Shown here piece after piece: positions 6,535 to 13,751 of a DNA stretch of 44,084 nucleotides. The notes beneath the pieces were generated by a model. It saw only the letters and a list, made by a program, of their open reading frames with translations, had not been told where the DNA came from and made no database searches. Made by a program: the position numbers and the translations under genes. This stretch comes from Desulfuromusa sp. (GTDB lineage: Bacteria; Desulfobacterota; Desulfuromonadia; Desulfuromonadales; Geopsychrobacteraceae). Position 1 is the stretch's first letter; each line of letters begins with the position of its first letter. The stretch lies in NCBI GenBank assembly GCA_021647765.1, contig JAKIUD010000024.1, positions 1 to 44,084 on the forward strand, written 5' to 3'.

Positions 6535-7863
6535 TCACTTATAGATACTCTCAAACTCACGTAGTTTAATATTACTTCTAGCCACGGCGCTATCCAGCGC
6601 CTGCTGAGGTGTTTTTGAATCGTTCCAGACCAGCTCAAGTTCTTCATTAATAATGTTACGAATCTGGATAAAATATCCCAGACGCAGACCGCGGGAAATC
6701 TTGGTTGGAATCCGCCGGGTCAACTGCTTGATGCCAACTTCCTGAAGGGGGTTTTCTTTATAATACCCCTCGGATTTAAGTTGATTATAGGCCGTCAAGG
6801 TAATCGGGAAGTAACCAGTCGCTTTGTGCCAGAGAATTTGTGGCCCATTCCCTGCCAGATAGTTCAGGAATGCGGCAACACCGGCATAATCCTGCTTCGG
6901 TAAACCCTTAAAAACCCACAGAGAAGCTCCACCAATAATACTGTTCTGCGGCTCTTTCATCCAGGATTCCACTGGCAGTGGAGCCACATCCCAAGTGAAA
7001 TCTTTAACTGCTTTTTTCAGCTTTGCAATACCACTGATTGAGTCAATGTACAGGCCAGCATTCTGGGCGATAAATTCAGATTTAGGCCCCTGGTATTTCT
7101 GCCCACCATAGTAGAAACGCTTGTCCCCCATCCATCTCTTCAACCGGGCAATGTGGTTAACTACTTTGTCATTATTGATCAGCAGCTTGGTATCCAGACC
7201 TTCATAACCATTCGCTTTACTGGCAAACGGAATATTATGGATGGCACTGTAGTTTTCTATCTGAGTCCAGGACTGCCAAGCGGTGACCAGACCACCCTTA
7301 ACTCCTGCCTTAACCAGCTTACCAGTAATCTCACCCACTTGATCCCAGGTGATTGGCTTATCCTTGGACAACATGGGAATTCCAGCTTTTTTAAACAGAT
7401 CAACATTATAGTACATAACCGGAGTCGATGAGTTGAATGGCATCGACATCAGGTTGCCGTCGGCATTCATATAATAGGATAGTACCGGTTGTAAATACTG
7501 AGACCAGTCAATTTTGTAACCTTTATCAGCCATTAGTTGATAAACCGGATAGATAGCTCCAGACATCATCATCGTCTGGGTTCCAACCTCAAAAGATTGT
7601 AGAATATGCGGCTGTTTACCAGCACGAACAGCGGCTACCCCGGCATTAACAACTTCATCATAGGCTCCCTTATAAGTAGGAATAACCTTATATTCAGATT
7701 GGGAGCTGTTAAATCCGTCAACAATTTTTTGCACAACTTCACCACGCGCGCCGCGCATGGCATGCCACCAGTTAATTTCAATCGGTTTTGCAAAGGCAGC
7801 TCCGGCAAAACTGATTTGCATAATGACCGTCACAACAAGCCAGAAACATTTAATTCTCGACAT
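6535..7863 (-). CDS. ugpB: Glycerol-3-phosphate-binding periplasmic protein, UgpB-like
   Basis: A 442-residue periplasmic binding protein with a signal peptide (about 1-25, ending AFA). It aligns well with E. coli UgpB from memory: IEINWWHAMRGARGEVV, then PTYKGAYDEVV, SFEVGTQTMM, MPFNSSTPVMYYN, TAWQSWTQIENYSA, IIGGASLWV, GYFPIT and GLRLGY. Positions that bind glycerol 3-phosphate in UgpB (Glu in FEVGT, Ser in NSSTP, two Trp in WQSW, Arg in LRLG) are present, which supports a glycerol-phosphate ligand over a sugar. GGGAGG sits six bases before the ATG. It is the first gene of the operon, divergent from the ATPase gene. Confidence 0.93.
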   Translation of the reverse strand: MSRIKCFWLVVTVIMQISFAGAAFAKPIEINWWHAMRGARGEVVQKIVDGFNSSQSEYKVIPTYKGAYDEVVNAGVAAVRAGKQPHILQSFEVGTQTMMMSGAIYPVYQLMADKGYKIDWSQYLQPVLSYYMNADGNLMSMPFNSSTPVMYYNVDLFKKAGIPMLSKDKPITWDQVGEITGKLVKAGVKGGLVTAWQSWTQIENYSAIHNIPFASKANGYEGLDTKLLINNDKVVNHIARLKRWMGDKRFYYGGQKYQGPKSEFIAQNAGLYIDSISGIAKLKKAVKDFTWDVAPLPVESWMKEPQNSIIGGASLWVFKGLPKQDYAGVAAFLNYLAGNGPQILWHKATGYFPITLTAYNQLKSEGYYKENPLQEVGIKQLTRRIPTKISRGLRLGYFIQIRNIINEELELVWNDSKTPQQALDSAVARSNIKLREFESIYK

Positions 7864-7957
7864 ATTTTCCTCCCATTGGATTCGTCTGGGATTTTCTCAT
7901 CCCAAACATATAAGATCTTGCAAGAAACCATACGAATAGTGCAAAGTGTTCTGAAAC

Positions 7958-7974
7958 TTAAAACTAAGTTTTAA
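7958..7974. promoter_or_regulatory. Candidate operator between ugpB and the ATPase gene
   Basis: TTAAAAC (7958-7964) and GTTTTAA (7968-7974) form a tight palindrome with a 3-base centre, in the 222-base gap between the divergent transporter genes. Its position would let one regulator act on both. No cognate regulator is visible. Confidence 0.35.
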
Positions 7975-8014
7975 TAGATAAAGTAAAGACCAATAAAGTC
8001 TGTTCGTCAATGGG

Positions 8015-8042
8015 TTGATCGAAAAAAATATCTGACTATAAT
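8015..8042 (+). promoter_or_regulatory. Promoter for the ugpC-like gene
   Basis: TTGATC (8015-8020) and a perfect TATAAT (8037-8042) are 16 bases apart, 43 bases before the ATG at 8086. Confidence 0.55.
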
Positions 8043-8085
8043 AACAATAGCTTGAAAGTCTCTTATCTGCTGGAGTTTTTATTCA

Positions 8086-9189
8086 ATGGCCAATGTAATC
8101 TTAAAAGATCTTTTCAAGAATTATGGCAAGCTGGAAGTTGTTCATGGCATCAACCTGAACGTTGTTGATCAAGAATTTGTGGTTCTCGTTGGCCCGTCCG
8201 GTTGCGGTAAATCGACAGTATTGAGAATGATCGCCGGACTTGAGAATATTACTAGCGGAACCATCGAAATTGCAGATAAAGTGGTTAATGACATCGCACC
8301 AAAAGATCGGGATGTAGCGATGGTCTTTCAAAATTATGCCCTTTATCCCCATATGAATGTCTACAAAAATATGTCCTTTGGTTTGACCTTAAGAAAAATG
8401 CCGAAAGATGAAATTGAACAACGGGTGAAAGAAGTCGCCGCAATTCTGGAACTTGATGATTTCCTCTACCGCAAGCCACATGAATTATCGGGTGGACAAC
8501 GGCAGAGAGTTGCTATGGGACGGGCTATTGTTCGCCGCCCGGCGGTGTACCTGTTTGACGAACCACTGTCCAACCTTGACGCCAAGTTGCGAACTCAAAT
8601 GCGCCTGGAAATCAAACTATTACACCATCAGGTGCAGAATACCATCATCTACGTTACCCATGATCAGGTTGAAGCGATGACCCTGGCAGACCGGATTGTG
8701 GTTATGCGGGACGGCTATATTGAACAGGTGGGCAGCCCGATAGAGATATTCCAGCAGCCTGCCAATGCATTTGTCGCCAGCTTCATAGGTTCTCCACCGA
8801 TGAATCTTCATCCAGCAACGATAATCAACACTGCTGATGGACAAAAACTCAAGCTGGGTGACCAATTGGAGATCCCCCTGCCAAAGAAAGAAAATACCCA
8901 CCTAAAAGATGGGCAAAAAGTCATTATGGGGCTGCGTACTGAAGATGTCTTTGTTGCCCAGGAGGAGGATAAGAAGACCGAAGGACTGACCTTCACCAGA
9001 GAAGGAACCGTTAAAATTGTTGAACCCTTGGGCAATGAAACCAATCTGCATATGGATATACAAGGGGCAAAACTGGTCGCTAAATCAGAAGGGCGTCGCC
9101 ACTTCTCCATTGGAGAGCAACTACAGATGAGTCTTGATCTGACCCACCTGCATATCTTTGATGCTGAATCGGAGCTGTCAATTTATTGA
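8086..9189 (+). CDS. ugpC: ABC transporter ATPase, UgpC/MalK-type
   Basis: A 367-residue ATPase of the MalK/UgpC/MsmX branch. Walker A is GPSGCGKS (36-43), the Q-loop lies near VFQNYALYPHM (80-90), the signature is LSGGQRQRVAMGRA (134-147), Walker B is VYLFDEP (154-160), and the switch His is in VTHDQ. A C-terminal TOBE region follows from about residue 235. It powers the UgpA/UgpE permease pair from the cytoplasmic side. It is transcribed divergently from ugpB and its permeases, an unusual split, but no other importer in the window lacks an ATPase. Such ATPases can serve several importers. Confidence 0.9.
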   Translation: MANVILKDLFKNYGKLEVVHGINLNVVDQEFVVLVGPSGCGKSTVLRMIAGLENITSGTIEIADKVVNDIAPKDRDVAMVFQNYALYPHMNVYKNMSFGLTLRKMPKDEIEQRVKEVAAILELDDFLYRKPHELSGGQRQRVAMGRAIVRRPAVYLFDEPLSNLDAKLRTQMRLEIKLLHHQVQNTIIYVTHDQVEAMTLADRIVVMRDGYIEQVGSPIEIFQQPANAFVASFIGSPPMNLHPATIINTADGQKLKLGDQLEIPLPKKENTHLKDGQKVIMGLRTEDVFVAQEEDKKTEGLTFTREGTVKIVEPLGNETNLHMDIQGAKLVAKSEGRRHFSIGEQLQMSLDLTHLHIFDAESELSIY

Positions 9190-9204
9190 GGGTTTTGTAG
9201 ACAT

Positions 9205-9414
9205 TTAGATATAATTTTTCTCAATTGCATATCTGACAGTACCCGCAGTATTGCGTATTGAGAGTTTTTGCATCAATGATGCGCGATGATGATGAACCGT
9301 ACGCAAACTGATAAAAAGCAGGTCAGCAACTTCCTGGTTTGACTTTCCTTCAGCAATTATTTTCAACAGTTCAGCGCCATCGGCTAAAAGGGCTCCGTAG
9401 TTTTTAATTATGGG
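9205..9414 (-). pseudogene. LuxR/NarL-type HTH domain remnant
   Basis: The minus strand encodes an open stretch of about 65 residues with no start codon, ending at TAA 9205-9207. It reads ADGAELLKIIAEGKSNQEVA, then DLLFISLRTVHHHRA, then MQKLSIRNTAGTVRYAIEKN. This is a LuxR-family DNA-binding domain whose receiver and linker are missing. The upstream end abuts the 3' end of the dppF-like gene. It is most likely the tail of a NarL/FixJ response regulator lost by deletion. Confidence 0.75.
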
Positions 9415-9425
9415 GCTCTTTTTTG

Positions 9426-10415
9426 TTATTCACTCTGTTCTGCTGCAATTTCAGCAACCCGCAGACAAGATGTTAAACGTCCATCGAATTCTTCTACTTC
9501 TGGTACCTGCTCGGCACATTTCGCCTTCGCAAAGGGGCAGCGGGTGTGGAAAACACAACCGGAGGGGGGGGAGAGTGGTGAGGGGAGTTCACCGGAAAGG
9601 ATAATCCGTTGTTTTCGATTTTGTGCTTTTAAGTGGGGGGTTGATGCCAGTAGGGCTTGAGTATAAGGGTGTCGTGGTTGTTCAAAAATCTGTTCAGATT
9701 TACCATATTCGGCAACTTTACCCAGATACATCACCATAACGTCATCGGCAATATAGCGTACCACCGAGAGATCGTGAGCGATAAACAAAAAGGCCAGGTT
9801 CATCTCTTCCTGCAGATCCATCAGCAGGTTCAACACTTGCGCCTGCACTGAGACATCCAGCGCCGAGACCGGTTCATCGGCCACCACCAGTTTAGGTTCG
9901 AGCATTAACGCCCGTGCAATGGCAATCCTCTGGCGCTGGCCACCGGAGAACATGTGCGGGTAGCGATCATAATGTTCCGGGCGCAAACCGACCTTCCCCA
10001 TCGTATTCCGTATGCGTTTCTCCCGTTCAACCTTACTCAGGTCACTGTTGATAGCCAGAGGTTCGCCTATAATTGTCCCGATTTTCTTACGTGGATTAAG
10101 TGATCCGTAGGGATTTTGAAAAATCATCTGTACCCGTTGTTGAGCCGCTTTCAATTCATGATCCGAGCCTTTAGCCAAATCGAATCCATCAAACTTTAAT
10201 TCCCCACTGGTGGGACGCTCTATCATTGTCACCTGACGAGCCAGGGTCGATTTACCACAACCAGATTCACCTACGACTGCCAGGGTTTTTCCAGCCTCAA
10301 CCTGAAAACTAACCCCATCAAGAGCCTTAACAATAGCTGCTGGTTTAAACGGCCCCTGTGAAACTTCATAAAAATGGGTCAGTTCCCAGGCTTCCAGAAT
10401 AATGTTTTTGCTCAT
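9426..10415 (-). CDS. dppF: Dipeptide/oligopeptide ABC transporter ATPase, DppF/OppF-like
   Basis: A ~329-residue ATPase with Walker A GESGCGKS, signature FSGGQRQRIAIARA, Walker B LVVADEP, and the C-terminal peptide-transporter extension carrying GCVFHTRCPFAKAKC, a Cys cluster typical of OppD/DppF proteins. I chose the start MSKNIILEAWEL at 10415 because its ATG overlaps the dppD stop (ATGA); an upstream in-frame start adds only 13 residues lying inside dppD. It is the last gene of the peptide-import operon. Confidence 0.92.
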   Translation of the reverse strand: MSKNIILEAWELTHFYEVSQGPFKPAAIVKALDGVSFQVEAGKTLAVVGESGCGKSTLARQVTMIERPTSGELKFDGFDLAKGSDHELKAAQQRVQMIFQNPYGSLNPRKKIGTIIGEPLAINSDLSKVEREKRIRNTMGKVGLRPEHYDRYPHMFSGGQRQRIAIARALMLEPKLVVADEPVSALDVSVQAQVLNLLMDLQEEMNLAFLFIAHDLSVVRYIADDVMVMYLGKVAEYGKSEQIFEQPRHPYTQALLASTPHLKAQNRKQRIILSGELPSPLSPPSGCVFHTRCPFAKAKCAEQVPEVEEFDGRLTSCLRVAEIAAEQSE

Positions 10416-11395
10416 TGTTGTGGTATTCCTTCTGCATCCAACGGAGTAAAACACCGAACCTGTCGACCATCCAGAGCTGTTTCAAGTTGCGGTGTTTGCT
10501 GGCGACAGCTATCAGTTGCAAAACGGCAACGCGGGTTCAAAAGACAACCTGTCGGACGATCAAATTGACCGGGAACCACTCCGGGAATTGTTTTCAACCG
10601 AGTTTCCCCATCCGAACGTTCCGGCAAAGCCTCAAGCAGGGCTGCAGTATATGGATGACGTGGCGATTCGAAAATTTCGGGAACCGGCCCCATCTCAACA
10701 ACCTGTCCTGCATACATCACCACAATCCGATGAGCCGACTCAGCAACCAACGCCAGATCATGGGTAATCAAGATCAAAGCCATCTGTCTTTGACGTTGTA
10801 AATTAAGTAACAAATCAATGATTTGCGCCTGAATCGTCACATCCAGAGCAGTTGTTGGCTCGTCAGCAATCAACAATCCAGGGTTACAGGCAATTGCCAT
10901 CGCGATCATCACCCGTTGACTCATACCTCCAGAGAGTTGGTGCGGAAAGGCCTTGAGTCTTGCTTGAGGATCGGGGATACCAACCTGCTCCAGCAATTCC
11001 AAGGATCGGGAGCGGCGCATCGCTCTGCTGCCACCTTCATGAATTTTGAGTGCTTCAGCAATCTGAAAACCGGTCGTAAAGCAGGGATTCAAACTGGTCA
11101 TCGGCTCCTGAAAAATCATCGCTATTTCACGTCCGGTGATTTTACGGCGCTGTTTATCGGGCATCGCCTGTAAGTCTTCCCCATCAAATTCAAGTTTGTC
11201 TGCCACAACCCGACCTGGCCAGTCAATCAGACCCATGATCGCCTTGGCTGTTACTGACTTTCCAGAACCGGATTCACCGACAATCCCGAGAACTTCACCC
11301 TTTTCAATTTCCAGACAGACGTTATCGACTGCCCTGAAGGGACTTTTCTCGCTGCCGAATTCAACGGTTAAATTTTTGATCTGTAATAGTGCCAT
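10412..11395 (-). CDS. dppD: Dipeptide/oligopeptide ABC transporter ATPase, DppD/OppD-like
   Basis: A 327-residue ATPase: Walker A GESGSGKS, Q-loop FQEPMTSLNPC, signature LSGGMSQRVMIAMA, Walker B LLIADEP, and a C-terminal peptide-transporter domain with GCLLNPRCRFATDSC, the Cys cluster of this family. It works as a heterodimer with the DppF-like protein. A 357-base gap with two intergenic repeats separates it from dppC, yet order and strand argue for one system. Confidence 0.92.
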   Translation of the reverse strand: MALLQIKNLTVEFGSEKSPFRAVDNVCLEIEKGEVLGIVGESGSGKSVTAKAIMGLIDWPGRVVADKLEFDGEDLQAMPDKQRRKITGREIAMIFQEPMTSLNPCFTTGFQIAEALKIHEGGSRAMRRSRSLELLEQVGIPDPQARLKAFPHQLSGGMSQRVMIAMAIACNPGLLIADEPTTALDVTIQAQIIDLLLNLQRQRQMALILITHDLALVAESAHRIVVMYAGQVVEMGPVPEIFESPRHPYTAALLEALPERSDGETRLKTIPGVVPGQFDRPTGCLLNPRCRFATDSCRQQTPQLETALDGRQVRCFTPLDAEGIPQQ

Positions 11396-11477
11396 GTTAC
11401 GTATATTCTCTCAATTTCCACAAAAAACCACACGGTAACGTGAATGGTACTAATTTAAGGAATTTCTTAGCAAAAAC

Positions 11478-11587
11478 GGGACTGTCCCCGCATGGGGGCT
11501 GTCCCAGGCTTTTGCGGTGCGAACCACAGCAGTCCCTCTTGGCTCGTAAACTTCGGGACAGCCCCCGATGGGTCTGGGGACAGTCCC
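11478..11587. repeat. Long compound inverted repeat between dppC and dppD
   Basis: Two nested pairs of arms face each other. GGGACTGTCCCC (11478-11489) pairs perfectly with GGGGACAGTCCC (11576-11587), and GGGGGCTGTCCC (11494-11505) with GGGACAGCCCCC (11555-11566). The ~50-base centre is unpaired or weakly paired. Such GGGACTGTCCC-rich palindromes recur between genes in related genomes and may be miniature mobile elements. Here it sits within an operon and would form a very stable RNA hairpin. Confidence 0.7.
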
Positions 11588-11644
11588 AAGTTTACTGCAA
11601 TACCCCTAAAACTATCACCATTCCATGGCTAAGCAAAAATTTCG

Positions 11645-11745
11645 ACCTACAAGGCTCAGTTATTTTTCAGGGGTGAAGACATACACCTATGTATGTCGAG
11701 ATCCTGAGAAATAGCTGTAACGCCGTAGGGCGGACTTTTTGCGCC
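11645..11745 (-). repeat. Dispersed intergenic palindromic repeat, copy 2
   Basis: The minus strand reads GGCGG, CGCAAAAAGT, CCGCC (a hairpin), then GGCGTTACAGCTATTTCTCA, then GATCTCGACATACATAGG and a mirror-like CCTGAAAAATAACTGAGCC. The part at 11691-11722 matches copy 1 near 6501-6532 at 25 of 32 positions. It begins just past the dppC stop and could act as an RNA-stabilising or attenuating hairpin. Confidence 0.55.
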
Positions 11746-11752
11746 GCCACTG

Positions 11753-12655
11753 CTATAATTTCATCTTTGGATCCAGCGCATCACGCAAACCGTCACCCAT
11801 CAGGTTAAATGCCAGAACAGTCAGCAAAATCATCAGCCCAGGAAAAGTAACCACCCACCAGGCTCGCTGGATAAATTCGAGAGCATTGGCCAGCATTGAC
11901 CCCCATTCAGGACTTGGTGGTTGTGCTCCCAGCCCAATAAAACCAAGCGCTGCTGCGTCAAGAATCGCATTAGAGAATCCAAGGGAGGCCTGAACAATCA
12001 ACGGTGCCATACAGTTCGGCAGAATGGTAATAAAAATAAGTCGCATCACCCCGGCGCCACTGACTTTTGAAGCGATAACATAATCCTTGGATGTTTCGGC
12101 AATCACCGAAGCCCGGGTAATCCGAACATAATGGGGAAGGTAGGTGATCGCAATAGCAATCGACGCATTGATCAAACCTGGTCCCAGAATCGTGACAATA
12201 GCCAGAGCCAACAACAGACTGGGCAATGCCATGATAATATCCACGGCACGCATAATCAGAACATCAGTCATCCCCCTGGCATAGCCAGACACCAACCCGA
12301 TCAGGGTGCCAAGTAGCAGCGATAGAGAAACAACCATCATGCCGATAAATAGCGACAATCTCCCACCATAAATCAGTCGGGTTAAAACATCGCGGCCAAC
12401 TTCATCGGTTCCGAGGGGAAAGCGCCAGAGGCCACCATTCTGCCAGGCGGGTGGAGTAAGAATATAATCACGATATTGTTCATACGGGGAGTGAGGCGTC
12501 AGAAAGTTCGCAAACAGTGCCGCCAGTAACACGGTAAGGATAATAACGAAACCGATCAGCGCGCCGCGATTTTCACAGAAATAACCCCAGAATTCCCGGA
12601 ACGGATCTGGAGGAACCAACTCATCAACAACCGCTACCTGAACTTGCTCACTCAT
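11753..12655 (-). CDS. dppC: Dipeptide ABC transporter permease, DppC-like
   Basis: A 300-residue permease with an N-terminal OppC-type segment (FREFWGYFCENRGALIGFVI), about six membrane helices and the cytoplasmic loop DYVIASKVSGAGVMRLIFIT that contacts the ATPases. The C-terminus FNLMGDGLRDALDPKMKL is diagnostic for DppC/OppC. It begins 11 bases after the dppB stop, so the two are co-transcribed. Confidence 0.92.
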   Translation of the reverse strand: MSEQVQVAVVDELVPPDPFREFWGYFCENRGALIGFVIILTVLLAALFANFLTPHSPYEQYRDYILTPPAWQNGGLWRFPLGTDEVGRDVLTRLIYGGRLSLFIGMMVVSLSLLLGTLIGLVSGYARGMTDVLIMRAVDIIMALPSLLLALAIVTILGPGLINASIAIAITYLPHYVRITRASVIAETSKDYVIASKVSGAGVMRLIFITILPNCMAPLIVQASLGFSNAILDAAALGFIGLGAQPPSPEWGSMLANALEFIQRAWWVVTFPGLMILLTVLAFNLMGDGLRDALDPKMKL

Positions 12656-12666
12656 CTCCTCAGCTC

Positions 12667-13677
12667 CTAGCGATTATGACGAATACGCGGATTGGCCACG
12701 CCGTAAAGAATATCAACGGTAAGATTAACAAAAATCACCAGACAGGAAATCAACAGAATTCCCCCTTGCACTGAGGGATAATCACGTCGATAGATCGAAT
12801 CAAGCATCCATTTCCCCACTCCTGGCCAGGAAAAAATTGTCTCAGTCAGGATCGCCCCGGCCATCAGGACTCCGACCTGGAGGCCAATAACTGTGATGAC
12901 CGGGATTAATGCATTACGCAGGGCATGGATGCAAACCACCAAGGGCATGGATAATCCTTTGGCTCGAGCCACCAGAACGTAATCTTCACGTAAAACTTCC
13001 AACATTGCTGAACGGGTCATCCGGGCAATAACCGCCAGAGGGATCGTTGCCAGAACAATTGAGGGTAAAATCAGATGGCGTAGTGCTGAAATAAATGCAC
13101 CTGCCTCATTAGAGAGAAATGAATCAATCACCATAAACCCGGTCACCTCATCCACCCAGAACATGGCTGAAATCCGACCTGAAACAGGCGTCCAGCCCAG
13201 ACCGACAGAAAAGAACAGGATCAGCAACAAACCCCACCAGAAAATCGGCATTGAATAGCCGGTGAGGGATAAACCCATCACCGTGTAGTCCGTCAATTTA
13301 CCCCGGCGTACAGCAGCAATGATTCCCGCCGGGAGACCAATCACAATCGCAATGATAATAGCGCAGAAACTCAACTCAAGCGTTGCCGGAAAGAGGGTAA
13401 AAAACTCGCGGATAACCGGCTCTCGAGTCACAATTGAGGTTCCCAGGTCACCATGGAAAATACCGGTCAGATAGTGCCAGTACTGAACCAGCAAAGGCTT
13501 ATCAAGTCCCATCTTTGCCAGCAATTCGGCATGCCGAATCGGATCAACACCACGCTCACCGGCCATCAGCTCGACCGGATCGCCAGGGATCAGACGAATC
13601 AGTGAAAAAGTCAGCAATGTCACCCCGAGAAAGGTCGGGATAACGACGCCAATACGTTTGAGTAAAAAACTAAACAT
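12667..13677 (-). CDS. dppB: Dipeptide ABC transporter permease, DppB-like
   Basis: A 336-residue permease opening MFSFLLKRIGVVIPTFLGVT with LIRLIPGDPVELMAGERG, the DppB/OppB start. The EAA-type loop is DYVLVARAKGLSMPLVVCIH, and the C-terminal ETIFSWPGVGKWMLDSIYRR and DILYGVANPRIRH are family hallmarks. It forms the membrane channel with DppC. A terminator-like hairpin lies between it and dppA. Confidence 0.92.
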   Translation of the reverse strand: MFSFLLKRIGVVIPTFLGVTLLTFSLIRLIPGDPVELMAGERGVDPIRHAELLAKMGLDKPLLVQYWHYLTGIFHGDLGTSIVTREPVIREFFTLFPATLELSFCAIIIAIVIGLPAGIIAAVRRGKLTDYTVMGLSLTGYSMPIFWWGLLLILFFSVGLGWTPVSGRISAMFWVDEVTGFMVIDSFLSNEAGAFISALRHLILPSIVLATIPLAVIARMTRSAMLEVLREDYVLVARAKGLSMPLVVCIHALRNALIPVITVIGLQVGVLMAGAILTETIFSWPGVGKWMLDSIYRRDYPSVQGGILLISCLVIFVNLTVDILYGVANPRIRHNR

Positions 13678-13693
13678 GAATGATAAGTGCCCG

Positions 13694-13730
13694 ACAAGAA
13701 AAACCGGGGAGAAGTAAAATCCTCCCCGGC
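13694..13730 (-). terminator. Terminator/attenuator between dppA and dppB
   Basis: On the minus strand CCGGGGAG and CTCCCCGG (13729-13722 and 13711-13704) form a perfect 8-base stem followed by TTTTTCTT. It lies just past dppA, so most transcripts should stop after the binding protein and some should read on into dppBCDF, the usual stoichiometry of such importers. Confidence 0.75.
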
Positions 13731-13751
13731 TTGATGAGGTGTGTAACTAAT

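Noticed and set aside
9657..9851. A small + strand gene inside the dppF-like gene
   Set aside because: It lies opposite a strongly conserved ATPase gene and shows no domain, so it is a shadow frame.
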